A stretch of 64,000 nt of DNA from Hydractinia symbiolongicarpus (GCF_029227915.1 NC_079882.1:3906001-3970000), one strand, 5' to 3'; positions 1 to 12,139 are shown, numbered from the stretch's first letter. A program made the numbers and translations. Notes: generated by a model not told the origin, from the letters alone.

Positions 1-90
1 CTGTTTCTTACAGAACCTCAATAAAATGCACGGCCATTAAATTTTTATAAGAATTGGACGAAGAATATATAACGTATTGTTGATACTTAC

Positions 91-2958
91 CTTCACCACG
101 ATATTGTTGCTTGATATGATAATATTGCAAAATTTATCACTTATAATCCCACCTATTACCCCATTATTGATCACAGGTATTACATAGGATGGTGGAAAAG
201 CTGTTAATTTCATATTCGTGATTGAGTTATTTCCATTATTTCGTATCTTCGCCCTGATTGTCTGAGTTATTCTAAAATATATATTTTTTGCAATTATATA
301 TATTACAATATTAAAAATGAGCTCTTTTTTCCAAAGAATGTCCACACGCTCTTTAGTACGTGTTACCACGAAATTTTGGGTGAATTTCTCCTTTTAAAAA
401 AACAGAATGGTAGGCAGTAGGTTAACCACGCGGTAGGCCTGTTTGTTTGCAAGAGAAATAAAGGCTACTTAAAATCCTTTTTTTTCCACATCCAGTAAGT
501 TATATTTTTATGTAACATAACTTCCTATATCAAAAGGCATCTTTATTTAAAATCTCTTTAATAATAGCTGTCGTCTGTCTGTCTGTGTGTCTGCGAAAGC
601 GGCGTCCCGTAATGGAAACACGAAATTTTTAAAATGTGCACGAATATCAAATGTGATATATTTTTATCCACTTTGTTGCGACGGTTAAATTCAAAGAACG
701 AGCGAACGCGACGGGCGACCCCGTGGATTTTTCCACGAGTTAACGACTAGTCTCTTTAATAATAGCCGTCGTCTGTCTGTCTGTGTGTCCGCGAAAGCCC
801 TGTCCCGTAACGGAAACACGAAATTTTTAAAATGCGCATCAATACCAAATGCGATATATTTCTGTCCACTTTGTTGACTAGTCTATGTTAAAATACCCGT
901 GTGCGTCTGTCTGTCACACAAAATGGTAACCGCAGTACTGAGACCCACGAAATGTGGTAAATAAAAGACGGGCAAAACCGTGGATTTATCCACGGGTCAC
1001 CGACTAGTATAAATATATTTCATAAAGTTTGACGTTAATACTGCGTTAAATCTCTGTTTTTTTGTAAAGGCTGACAAAAGGTTTTTATCGATTTCATTCT
1101 CTCCTTTCTATCTCGTTAGTGGTTTACACCAAGCCGCCATTTTTAAATTATTCGTCATTATGTTGTTACGATGAGAATTGTTTTAGTAAGTGATCATTTT
1201 TTCTGAGATTAGCATGACCCTCTTCGCTTATATATTCGCATATTAACTTCAGATTTTTATCAAATTAAACTTGTTGCCTCTTCCTCATTGCATTTATGTA
1301 TTGAACCATTTTATTTCAGTCCCTAATCCATGTGGCTTTTAAAAAATGGATTATCGTAAAATTTTTGTCTATAAAGTTTACACCGCAGGTATTAGTAAAA
1401 AACTAGTGAAAGAGCTGTCATGTATTGCGTCTCCACTCCTAAAATAAGTCAAGAAGCCGTTTTATTAATAGTATGAAGTGTTTCACATTACCCTGGTAAT
1501 ATAAAAGCCATCGGTGTGCTACTTTCTCGTTCAAAATAAATATCAAGGTCGGCAGCATCCATATCTGATTCTTCCTTAATAAGAATTTCTTCGTGAACAA
1601 ATAAATATTTTTCGCCAACATCTACAGTAAATAACAAGGTCCCGTTTTCGCTGTTCTTTAAACCAGGATTATCTGCCATCTAAATTAAAGTTAAAAGAAT
1701 GGTATGTTCTTAGATGAAGAGCCCCCTAAGATTAACCCGATGGAAGATTGGTTTGAGGGAAAGATTTTAAAAACTAGCACCTTTAGATTATTGGAATCGG
1801 TTTTAAACAAGTTAGGAAGAATATTGTTCTTTTTTATGTTCTTTTTTAAAAACTAGTCGTTAGCCCGTGGAAAAATCCACGGGTTCGCCCATCGCAGCTA
1901 AGCTACCATTTTGCGTGACAAACAGACGGACGGACGGACGGACAGGCGTATACGGGCATTATAATATAGAATATATGGGGGAATCTGCTTTTAACGTTTT
2001 CTACTGCATCTATTCCTTGACATCGTAAAATATCTACTTTATAATAAAAATTCAAGGGTAAAAAAGGTAAAAGATGCCCATAGTTAAAAGGGTTAATTTT
2101 AAAATAAATATTTTTATTTTATTTTAAATTTTCATCTTGTTTTCTAGCCTTGAAAAATCATAAACAAACCAATTTTAGCAATTTGTCTACAAACCTAAAG
2201 ATTGCTCTTTTTCATAAATTTTATCCTTAATCTGAAATTTCATACCTAAAAATTGAAATTTTTGAGCTACTAAATTGAATTGAAGGAAGGGAAAATCATT
2301 AAGCGGTAAAAATTGTCAATCTGTTGACAAGGAAGCTACTTTTATAACTCAAACATTGTGGTGTTTTGTTTGTAAGCTACAGATCAGCTTGTCAAAACTA
2401 AGGCTCGCTTGGTTTTGATATATGTTTTTTAGTATTTTAAAGTTTAAGAGCTTTGACCTATCCAATTGATTTTCCAGTTCAAGTTGGAGTAATGTAAAAA
2501 TATATTTTGTTTCTAATCAAAAAAGTAAAACATACCTTAGCTTTTATTTCATAATTCCATGTCCTGTTTCTTGATTCTACATTTTCGTTAAAATCGTCAG
2601 ATTTAAAGTATACCAGGTTTCTCATTCCATTCTTAATATCTTTATGATATGTCCATTTATTAGAATGACTGGTGTCCGCGTTCGCGCATGAAATTAAACA
2701 AGTTTTCTTCACGTCAGAAATAAATATATCTAAGTAAAAAATTAATTAATAACGAACGAACGAACGAACGAACGAACGAACAAACGAACGAACTATGGCA
2801 GATTTTCTTACCAACTCTATCAGAATGGATGCTTGACTCAATGTCAACATTAACCTTCCCTTCGGGGTCAATATTAATAGTCATCATAAGTCCAAAATCA
2901 ATGTCTTCGGCAGGGTATAAGGATCCATTATTGGATCGGGAGACGGCAAAGACAGGAC
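91..2958 (-). CDS. Ectodomain protein, downstream four-exon module (gene A, partial; family unrecognised)
   Basis: Four coding exons are joined by GT-AG introns with consistent phase: 2812-2958, 2536-2729, 1492-1679 and 91-271 (phases in/out 1/1, 1/0, 0/2, 2/0). The coding frame continues past the left edge through a GTAAGT donor at 90. Each exon is homologous to one exon of the gene at 15375-28177, in the same order and with the same phases; shared patterns include FxVxRSxN, IESS, GEKYLFVHEE against GEEYLFVQEE, and NNGNNSITNM against NNIGNNSATN. The last exon resembles beta-sandwich repeats of the DUF11/CARDB or integrin-alpha leg kind, which is only an analogy. No signal-peptide exon or cysteine-rich exon was found upstream (2959-7400). 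It is therefore either a tandem paralogue with unseen 5' exons or a later part of the same long gene. Function unknown. Confidence 0.7.
553..750 (+). mobile_element. Non-autonomous Helitron-like element, copy 1
   Basis: Starts TCTCTTTAATAATAG, has a CGTCTGTCTGTCTGTG block, a terminal hairpin (CCGTGGA-TTTTTCCACG) and ends GACTAG (CTRR) before T. The 5' TC, 3' hairpin and CTAG fit Helitron ends. The next copy begins at the very next base. Confidence 0.65.
751..881 (+). mobile_element. Non-autonomous Helitron-like element, copy 2 (hairpin deleted)
   Basis: Begins TCTCTTTAATAATAG directly after the CTAG of copy 1 and is nearly identical to it up to CCACTTTGTTG. It then jumps to ACTAG, so about 65 bp including the terminal hairpin are missing. 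Confidence 0.6.
882..1007 (+). mobile_element. Non-autonomous Helitron-like element, copy 3
   Basis: Begins TCTATGTTAAAATACCCG directly after copy 2, carries a CGTCTGTCTGTCAC block and ACAAAATGGTA, and ends with hairpin CCGTGGATTTATCCACGG and CCGACTAG. Its sequence is closer to the copies at 1853 and 41620 than to copies 1 and 2. Confidence 0.65.
1853..1970 (-). mobile_element. Non-autonomous Helitron-like element, copy 4
   Basis: Reverse-strand copy: 5' TCTATATTATAATGCCCG at 1970, GTCCGTCCGTCCG block, CAAAATGGTAGCTTAGCTG, hairpin CCCGTGGATTTTTCCACGGG, end AACGACTAG at 1853. It lies in the 3'-side intron of gene A. Confidence 0.65.
2751..2793 (+). repeat. (AACG)n microsatellite
   Basis: About ten AACG units with one AACA variant, 19 bp from the donor side of the gene A exon at 2812-2958. 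Confidence 0.95.
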
Positions 2959-5461
2959 CTAAAAAATGTTAACATAATTATTTCACAATTACAAAATAGT
3001 TGACATACTTGCGAATCTAATGAAGACGTATCTATGGATCGTTTGCATTTTTTTGCCAATTCAAATAATTTCCCTTGCAGAGATTTGTAGCTGGCCATCA
3101 AATGTTAAAAGGATGCGTTTTTATCCAATCTAGGCGCCTAAAGCTAGGTGTGCGCATACGAGTATTTTGTTATCGCGAAAAAACTCATTGCAAAATAATT
3201 TTGAGGCGTCAAACAAGGTGAAGATATTTTCGATTCGACGATGTACCCTCCGAAGAAATCACCATTACTTACCCAGCAACAATTACACGTAAGGTCTTAG
3301 TAGTTATGTGCCTTACAGATCGAAAAAGTACACACTTTTCATCGATCCGCGAGTCAAGCATTATAAATCTTTAAATATTTGAACGCCTGTATCGCTGTTT
3401 AGCTTCGAAAAACACACCCAACAAAAAATCTCCAGAAATTTTTGTATTAGATTTTTCCCTTTGGATTATTTTCGTCCTCGAAATTTCGTATCATCTGCCT
3501 GGAAGATATTCCAGCCTTAATTTTCGATTAATTCACATACGTAACCTTTGGGGAACATAGCTAAAGGAGCTACAAAACGGCCTGTTGATTTTTGACTTTT
3601 GTGGCTTACACGAAAGTCGGACGAATGCCGGTCATTTTCAGTTAAATTTGGATGCCTTGTATGATATTAAAAATGATTTCAGTTGTTGTTTTTGTCCTCA
3701 GTGATCATAAACTTTTCTACCGCCATTAGCTCGACATTCATGTAAGTCACTAAATTCGAAAACCAACAGCGAGTCCGTAACCCCTTTAACCTTATTAATA
3801 CCGGACTTTTTGTCTCTCTAGAACAGAGGGTGAGGGGGTGGAGTGTTCTCAGGCCATAAATCCATAAAAGTGCTCTCAGGCCATAAATCCGAAACTACTA
3901 CTTACGTGATAAAACTTAACATACTTGTAGAAAGTCTTAATGCAATTATCCTCCGGGTAAATTAATTTGGTGGCGTCATTAACTTAAAAATGACGTCATA
4001 CATGCCTTAAATGTGCCATTTTCTAATTTTGTGATAAATTTAAACTTTTTAAGCATCACAAGGCTTTAATTGTTAGTAGATATACATATTGAACAGAACA
4101 ATATAATGAAGGCATTTGGATAAGAAATAGCGTCATTCCGTTACATTGATATTTCCTTTAAATATGGTCTGTATTTTATCTCTAGAAATCATATATTTCC
4201 TTAAAAACACCTTAGTAACCACTTGGTAAAAAACATACATGTAATAAATAATATAAAACATGTACAACATGTTACAACACTCATACAGGCATGCCAACAC
4301 TTTTTGAAATTAAAAAAGATTATCTCCGTTCGAAAAATACAATACCCCCGCAAAGTATAAGGCAACTAGGAATTTATGCCCTCCTCCAGAGCTAACAGTG
4401 TTAAATTCGCGCACGTTTTTTAGTTATTTGGTTGGCGTCATACGGCAAAAGTCATAATTTGACTATATTCATCCAATCGATAATAATTTGAACTAGTTTT
4501 TAGCTTGCTGTTGTGTACTGTGATGCACTCACCAAATAATTTTAGAAAAGACAATCCTTTGCAAGGGTGAAATGCACTTACCCAGATTGCATTGCACGTT
4601 TGTGAAGAGGTAAAACTAAAACGAGATTAAAATAAATACACGTATATAAATTCAGAAACTTGTTTTCAAAGGTAATAATGTTTAAAGGGATCCCTCTTAT
4701 CTGTGTCTAAATAATAAAAAAGTGAAATATAAACCTTCTATTGCTGAACAGACCCTTGTTTTAGCAAATTCCTTAAAACATAGGTGAAACGCTAAGGGTA
4801 GACACACCTTCAAAAATATCCACCTTTAGATGACGGAAAGTCCTAACAACCTTGAGATCATTAGTAACACGTCTTTATTGTGATATGACGAAGAAGAATA
4901 GTCCAAAGTTGCATAAGGTAGTATGGCGGATTTTGAATTTACAATTTTTTAACTAAAAACCGCCCTCAAATGGAAAGTATATGTGCTACTACTATATTCA
5001 TATACTTTCTCTCTATATATAGTCATATTACGGTAGCTACTTCATTACCTAAACAATCCCATAAAATTCCATACCGAACCAAAGTGAAGTTTTTTTGTTA
5101 TCGTGGCCAGGAACGTAGAAATGCAGTTCTGAGTAAAACGCAAATTAAATTTTCGAACATATTGCTTCGGATCGAACGACTTGTTACGCGAAAATGGACA
5201 AAGTCCATCAATTGGCAGCATTTCAAGATCTATACGATGGAGGCAACAGGTATCAAAATTTTAAATAAATTTTTTTGTGTGTTTTGGCAGGTCTTTGCTG
5301 ATGTCAGCAAAATTTTGAAACCCCTTATATCTCCTTAGGCGTTCGTCAATAACATATGATCCAATACATTATTTTGATCAGTAACCTCTACACATTACAA
5401 TCAAAGAATAAACTAAGTTTCACAATTTTTTTGGATCTGCACTGCTGACGTCAGCAAAACA

Positions 5462-5530
5462 TCTAAGACAACCTATTTTTCCATTGTCCATTTGCCTAAG
5501 TGGATTTCTCCACGGGCTTTATCGACCAGC
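5462..5530 (+). mobile_element. Decayed Helitron-like 3' end
   Basis: GTGGATTTCTCCACGGGC followed by TTTATCGACCAG resembles the terminal hairpin and end of the Helitron-like copies, with the CTAG changed to CCAG. No 5' end is visible. Confidence 0.35.
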
Positions 5531-6847
5531 AGGCCAGGCTAAAATATTTTTTTTGGAAATTTAGAATTTTCTGAGGGGGTTTCCACCTTTATAACAATTA
5601 CAGAGGGAACAAAAAAATATCTGAGAAACGGACATAGCACTTAAAAATAATTACAAAATGAAAAAAAGCAATAAAAAATTATTAGTAAATACTTTACAGA
5701 ACATAGAAATGAAATAAATGTTAAAGTGAAAAAATAGTTACAAAAATGTGATATCGTATATTCTTAATATATTCCTTTTCCTTTCGGACAGCCCCATAAA
5801 CATTTGTTTATAATATTACAAAGAACTTACAGAGATTAAGATCTTTATCAACATATTTACCATCATACCACAAGATCTAATGTTTTCCACAAAAAAATTA
5901 ACATTTCAAAATATTGTGAAGATGTTGGAAAAAAAGAAAAAATTTAGAATATGTTGTGATAGCTACGCTCTGTTGTATCCAAGCAATGCAACTTTAGAAC
6001 TTCAATATAAAGAGCTGAATAATCAATATATATTTATATTAATGGTTAAATTCGTTATCTGAATTAACGATAAAACTTTTATCAATTCCATTTAGAATTA
6101 CATTTAGAAATACAAATGAGGCAAGAAACTGAATTAAGGTTACTGTAAAGGAAAAAACTCACTTGATGAGTAGTCTCAGAAAAACCCTTATAATTTATCA
6201 ATACTTTTTATTTTTATTTTTATTTATTTTTTTTTGTTTCTAAATGCTTGATGAAAGACTTATTTGATGGTGTTATTTTCGTGAGATGTTAATTTTCCAA
6301 AAAGAAAATATAATGAAATAAACACACACCATTTTTTTTCACTGTACGTTTTAAAATGGCTTCTTTTTCCGAACATGTGGTCGCAAACTTCTCGTATTTG
6401 CACCATTATGTTCAGCATAAATTAAATTCAAAAAGGTTCCCGGTATTTTCTTTCTAATAACGTCGTTATGAAATTATTTGTAATTATATGTAATCATTCA
6501 AAAAAATGCATATTTTTTTTTTTTCTGTCGTCATCTTTATTCCTATCCACCACGGTTGTATTGATCGAGAATAATTATTATTTCAAATATTCGCTACGTA
6601 CGAAATCGTATGTCTTGAAGTTTTTTTTTTGTTCAGCAATCTTTTTTTTTTTTGTAGATTGTCTCATTTTTCGTAAAAACAGCAGTTTTCACTTTGCAGA
6701 TAAATTTGGACTAAATTTTGTCACCGCTATTAGAATGAAGGTAAAAAAGAAAAAAAAACTTTCCTCCGTGTGGAATATATTGAACAGTTTTAACTTTTAA
6801 TTTTCCCACCTTTTCCATTTTTGCTTGCCTCCACGATTAGATGTATT

Positions 6848-7085
6848 AGTCAGGTAAGTGAGAGCATAAATGAATGGAAAACTATGCAATACTTTAGGAC
6901 GATTTCTAACCTACATAAAATCAAACTATAGATAAAAATAAACAAAAAAATCCTTACCGGACACAATAAGTTTATTTCATTCGACAAATATCATTCAAAT
7001 AATAAAAAAATTTTACAAACTTTTTACACTACTTTTAGTCAGGTAGCTGAGAGCATCGATTTACTGGAAAACTTTAGGACTTTAG
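6848..7085. repeat. Two direct copies of a 50-bp unit
   Basis: GTCAGGTA(A/G)(G/C)TGAGAGCAT and GGAAAACT...TTTAGGAC occur at 6849-6901 and 7037-7081. Confidence 0.65.
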
Positions 7086-7401
7086 GAAAAAAGTTACCGC
7101 ATTAAAAATTATAATTATTGTGGCCTATTGAGACTTTAATTTATAATGATGACGTCACACAATAGGAAAATAAATGAAAATCATCAATTTTATTTTTCAT
7201 GTACATAAAACGATAGATTTTGTATCGGAAAGCAAAAGTTAAAAAAACAGTGAGTGGTAATTCGCTACACAAAACGAACAAACACCCTATAAAGCTTAGT
7301 AAATGACGTCACATGTCTTAACAATGTTACGCCGTACAAAAACCTAAAGCACTACTATACCTACAGACAAGAAATAATTACATGGCTAAAATTAATTTTA
7401 T

Positions 7402-9149
7402 TTAGAAAGAATCGGATCCTTCGTCAGAAGAAGCAGAACTTTCTTCATAATTTACATCAATGTTAAGTCCAATTGGGTATGGAGTTGCAACTTTGCCGTA
7501 GTAATACCCAAAGGAAGTCATAAGCTTTTGACATACTAAGATCTCCGTCGATTTTTGTTCTTGTATCAAGGTTTATATTTCTCAGATAAAGCGGCTTGGC
7601 TCTTTTTGTATCTGTGTAACGTGGCATGATAGTTGGCAAAGGCTTGAAAGATCTTTTTCTTTCTCTGTAATCTATTCTTGGAATACGCTTAGACTCGCTC
7701 ACATGATTGGTTCCTGTTTGAAGCTGGATTATTATGCCGTTTGTAACATGCATAGAAATACCTGACAGTGACTCGGGTATTATGTCATTATTATCTCAAA
7801 CAAATGTTACAAATTGTGATGGCTGAAGTGATGTTGGACAATACGATGCAAGTGTTTGCATCGCAACTGCAATATTAGCCAGAGACGTTTCTACGTGGTT
7901 GACTTCTGGGTACGATATTTCGTGGCCAAAACGATTAAGCCATTTTATCATATCTTTGGAATCCCTTTTACGTTTAGTACGTAAGGATAACAACACATGT
8001 TTTGTACAACGATGCCGTCCATTAGTTACGTTATTAATGATATCTTGACATATGGAAATTATTATCATTTCTTTCTTTTTCCTATCCGCGATAAACTCTC
8101 CGAACTAGATAAGATGTATGTTAGCAAATGGCGGTATAACAGTTTTCGTTGTGATGAGGTTGTCCTCATCGGGTGGCCATTGTTCGAATGAAAGCAGCAT
8201 CGACAAAATTTCATCTCTAACGGCGTCACCAATTTTTCTGATTTGTTTCTCTAACGATGGTGGTTTACAATTTTCTTTCATTTTCTCCATTTTCTTGAAT
8301 AACACGTCAATAATTTCTCCCTTCTTAATATTTTTGTTGTAGAAAAAAGATTTTCCAAATTTTGGTGCCCAATAACCAATAGAGTCTTCCATTTTTTTAA
8401 AAACAATTTCTATCACAATTCTTTTGTCAGACTTTTTTAAATGCTCTTTATCGTGTGTTATATAAAAGTTTATGACTTTGTCCGTGTCAATAACTTCTCT
8501 CTAACCACTGAATCCTTGATATACTGAAGCAGCGACTCGATGATGGCATCTCTTATTTGTGCTTGGCATAACTTGTGTGAAGGTCTTGTATATTTTTTGT
8601 GGAATGATCTATGGTAGTGTAGCTCTTGGGCAACAATGCTTGATGTATCCAATCCCGAGACATGTACTGATAATCGAGGTATGTCATTTTTGTTAATTGC
8701 ATTTTGCTTGAGAGTATTTGCTGCAACATCAGTAGTACATTTTACAAGAGCTTCATAAGCTCCCCCTTTTTTAGAATTTTTCGAAAGCAGATACAACATT
8801 CTTTGTCAGCAATAATTTTTCCTAAAAATATGAACACATAGTTTTTTCCGTAAAGTTGTATGTGTTATGAAGCATATGGGTGTTATGTATTCACATCGCT
8901 AAAAAAGTTCACACCTGAACGATTTCTCTTTTTTGCTGAGGCTCTTTTTGGTGTTATTTTATCTTCTTTTTTTTCATCAGAGTCGGTTTGGCTGCTCTGT
9001 TCTCGTTTTAATTCAAGACGACGCAACGTCTTTGAGTGCGTGTATTGATCATAGCATTTTTGGTGGAATTTAAACGAAGAAATAGATTTGTTAGGATCGT
9101 TCAACAGCTCGGTGACTTTTTCATCTTCTCGTATGCGACTATAATGCAA
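7402..9149 (-). pseudogene. Broken copy of an expanded cnidarian gene family, probably mobile
   Basis: Minus-strand coding pieces lie end to end: 8883-9149, 8470-8799, 8105-8416, 7796-8068, 7463-7753 and a frameshifted tail to 7402. The chain reads HQKCYDQYTH, then YHRSFHKKYTRPSH, WLNRFGHEISYPEVNHVETS, QFVTFV, and YDFLWVLLRQ near the end. From memory this layout is typical of a multicopy protein family in cnidarian genomes whose copies are often part of transposons; I cannot name it. Damage is clear: an in-frame TGA at about 7796 where the family has Trp, frame changes between pieces, and a frameshift after IPNWT that moves the acidic C-terminus (SSASSDEGSDSF) to another frame. Not likely to make a full protein. 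Confidence 0.6.
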
Positions 9150-9549
9150 AAAGGTATGTAGAGGGCTTTATCAAAAGCTAAGTAAAAATAAGTAGAAATC
9201 AAGAAGCCGTTGGCTTGAAGATTTTCGCCATCAGCAGAAATAATAAGTATGGGATTAAAATATGTCATATAGTGTGAGATTATCCTCAGAGAACAAAAAC
9301 ACCATGCATGTTATCTGCACCAAAGTTTAACAAGTTTAAAAACAAAGAAAAAGCAAAGTAAACCCAGCGTAAATACCTTTTGTTCTGAGGACAAAACAAA
9401 CTATAAGAACATAAGTCCTAAAATTTAAGAACATGTTAAGATTATTTTAAGGCCTTGTGAAGCTTGACTACAAATTTTTTTTAATAAAAATATAAAAAAA
9501 AATATAAAAAATCCAAGTGCTACACTTTGTAGCAATTATCATCAAAATA

Positions 9550-9693
9550 GGGTAATACCATAAATTACAGAATAACCGCCCCCTGCTGAATAAGCACTAC
9601 TACATAATTAACCGCCCTGACAATTAAGCGCCCCTTTTAATGGGTGAAATTAAATAAGCTCCTTGTCCAGGCGCTTATTCGTCATTTACGGTA
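9550..9693. mobile_element. Small MITE with ACC(G/A)TAAAT ends
   Basis: Left end TACCATAAAT and right end ATTTACGGTA are inverted. Between them are several CGCCCC and GCGCTTATTCG words, shared with 41372-41497. Confidence 0.5.
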
Positions 9694-10150
9694 CATTAAG
9701 AACATCCCAGGAATATTTATAGGCTACGTTTCAAAAACGTTAAAAAAATTGCAAGGGCTTTTTACCATATTCACGTTCTTATAAAATGTATATATACAAA
9801 TAAAAAAATAAAATATTTTACATATAGTATTCTCTAAAAAAATAAAAGCTTTAATTGATGTCTTTGAAATTGATCTAGAAAATTGTGGACATTTTTTGAT
9901 ATATACAAATTCTTTTATGTAGCATTGAACTTCTGAATGTTTCAGTATTTAGGCGTTACTCTAATTCTCTCGCTCAATTTGAAAATGCCGACAGTGGATG
10001 TTTTGATAAGGGCTAATCTAAAAAAGAAAAAACATTCAACAAATGAGGAACAATCATACAATTGGATACTAGTTCATGCAGAACATATTTATCCCTCATT
10101 TATCCCTCCATCCAATTTTAAAACCATCAGGACAGAAAACGTATATACGA

Positions 10151-10335
10151 CAGGGGCGGATATAGAATTTATTTTATGTCAGTCACAAATTTTGCGAAGC
10201 AAAAAAGCGCAGCCGTTTGCGTAGCAAACCGCTGCGCGCCAAAACAGCTGGGGGTTTTGGCGGGCGCTGTAAGCCCCCCAAATGGGGTACGGGGCGAAGC
10301 CCCGGAAGTTTTTGCTTTTTACGGCATTCTAAAGC
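10151..10335 (-). mobile_element. hAT-type terminus with GC-rich hairpins
   Basis: CAGGGGCGGATATAGAATTT is a typical hAT terminal sequence. It is followed by nested hairpins (GTTTGCGTAGCAAAC, GGGGCGAAGCCCC) that are much more GC-rich than the surroundings. It may be the 3' end of the hAT copy whose transposase lies at 10864-12105. Confidence 0.5.
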
Positions 10336-10569
10336 GTTAACAGGCTAAATTAAAGTCCAATCTCCTCTTACTCTTTAACGTGTAAAACCACTCTTTTGCG
10401 TTAATTTTGGAAAAATGTATTTGTTGTATAAAGTTAGGGGATAATAAAAACAACGGTAGGAATTATATATTATCAGACTGTTTCGCCCAATATCAGGGCT
10501 CATCAGCTTGCCTAGGCAACATTCAATAACATTATGTATTATTTAGTGTGCCAGACAAGTACAGTCAGC

Positions 10570-10746
10570 TAGCGCTCCAATAAACCGGGTACTATTAGCA
10601 GGAGCAAGCTAAACCCGGGGGTAAAGTGCGTGGAGGTGATATAAAACGAAATAAAATAACGTAATAGGTAGTTAAAAGTTGCCATAAAGCTCCTGACAGG
10701 AGACTCCTAGAACAGGTGCTATCAGCCAGAGCAAGCTGAACCTGTA
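10570..10746. repeat. Imperfect direct repeat with GAGCAAGCT core
   Basis: Two units share (G)GGT-CTAT-AGC--GAGCAAGCT-AACC at about 10585-10620 and 10710-10740. Each unit can pair its flanks (ACCGGGT with ACCCGGG; ACAGGT with ACCTGT). Function unknown; repetitive-element interior. Confidence 0.4.
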
Positions 10747-10863
10747 GAAAGGAAAAAGAAGTAGCAGGGGTGGGGTAGAAAAGTATATATAGTTAAAGTG
10801 TATAGTAAAGTAATTACATAAGGTAAGTATTTTATTTGTATCTAATTATTTATTTCAAATTTA

Positions 10864-12105
10864 TTATATAAGTTCAAGACGTCTTTTGTCTTTAGCAAAC
10901 TTATTTATGACTTGATGCACATCCGGCACTATTTCATTATGTATGTACATGAGAGCAAGTCCATTAAGTCTGTCAGAGACCATAGTTGTGCGAGTATAGC
11001 TTTTTAATTTTCTCATAGATGAAAAAGAGCGCTCACACTCACATGTTGTGACAGGTATAGTGGCTAAGATACGCAGTGCCACATTTAAATTTACAAATAC
11101 TTTTAAATCAATCGACTTTAAAGTTTGGGCAATTGTTTCAGGCCTGGTACCTTTGAAATCTACCCAGTACCTTTCCCATAGTTCTAATTCGCCACTTAAA
11201 GCTAATGCATTAGGAAGATCATCTTCATAAAAAGAGGAAAAAGATGTAAATTTTTCTTTCCAATTAACCTTACCATTGGAAAGAAGGTTTATCATTTTAG
11301 CAGGGACAATACATAAGCCGTTATATACACTAAGTGCAATAGGTTCAAATCTAGACTTCATTTCACTGTTAAGGTGGTCTAAGAGAGGGTTAGTAACAGC
11401 TTTTTTGTAGAAGTCAGACATACAGGTGAAAGGATGATTATCCCTATTAATTTGTCTTCCAACAGTCCTCTTTTTTTCCTCCTCTATACCAACCTTTGCA
11501 CAGAGAGAAAGAGTTTCCTTGTACCATAAGTCATGAAAATGGTCGACGTTGTTTCTTGTCTGTCTTAAAACATTTTGTAAAGTTTTTATTAAATCTATTG
11601 AGTCCATTATATCTATAGATTTATTTTGAAGCAGTTGTGTCACAGGCAGAGTGACATCAAAATACTTCTTGTAATTACAAGAGTGACAACAAATTCAAAG
11701 TTGGCTATTTGATGAAAAAAACCAACTGCTTGTTTTGAAGTATCATGGTTGTATTTCATCTCTAAATTTAACTTCATTTCTTCCAGGGTAACATAAATTG
11801 CAATATATAGCTCCTGAAAAGTATCTAAACCAGTTATTCTTTCAACCCATCTAGTGCGACAAACATCTGTAAGTTTAGTGACAGTAGCTAATGGACAATA
11901 TTTTTTAATGTTATCCAAAAGAGCTTGATGTCGCTTTTCAGAAAATTTAAAAAAATAAGTAATGTGTTTAATTTTAGTCATAACATGTGAAACTAAGCTC
12001 ACAGTACAAGATTTTCCCACAGATAAATTTAGACGGTGGCTGTTACAGTAAACATAGATGGCCTTTCTGTTAAGACTAAGAATGCGTGCAGAGAGACCAC
12101 ATACT
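10864..12105 (-). pseudogene. hAT-family transposase fragment
   Basis: Minus-strand frames 11640-12105 and 10864-11643 form the C-terminal half of a hAT transposase. Upstream is the block YCNSHRLNLS, then CRTRWVERI, then the dimerisation domain IPVTTCECERSFSSMRKLKS with RLNGLALMYIHNEI, the hallmark C-terminus of hAT and 52-kDa-repressor-like genes. The two frames are separated by a frameshift near 11645 (reading VITRSI then DVTLPVTQLL). Coding similarity stops abruptly at the palindrome 12099-12139. The N-terminal BED/TTF zinc finger and first part of the RNase-H fold are missing. A CAGGGGCGGATAT end typical of hAT TIRs lies 3' of the gene at 10151; no partner was found upstream. Inactive. 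Confidence 0.85.
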
Positions 12106-12139
12106 TCACCTGTCTCGTAACGAGACAGGTGAAGTATGT
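12099..12139. repeat. Perfect 20-bp palindrome, 1-nt spacer
   Basis: Arms 12099-12118 and 12120-12139 are exact reverse complements around a single A; core TTCACCTGTCTCG. It marks the point where hAT coding similarity ends. Confidence 0.9.

Larger units (their letters stand above)
2959..7401. other. No gene recognised; AT-rich and repeat-bearing
   Basis: This stretch lies upstream of the gene A exons. It holds a Helitron-like remnant (5462-5530), the 50-bp direct repeat and two palindromic TGACGTCA sites (7150, 7304). The plus-strand frames 4970-5338 and 6468-6800 show no family features. Missing 5' exons of gene A, if any, should be here or further upstream. Confidence 0.5.

Noticed and set aside
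4970-5338. Plus-strand frame of 122 codons
   Set aside because: No domain, signal peptide or splice context recognised; sits in repeat-rich DNA next to a Helitron-like remnant. Treated as chance.
6468-6800. Plus-strand frame of 110 codons rich in Phe
   Set aside because: Composition follows long T runs; low complexity, no family features.
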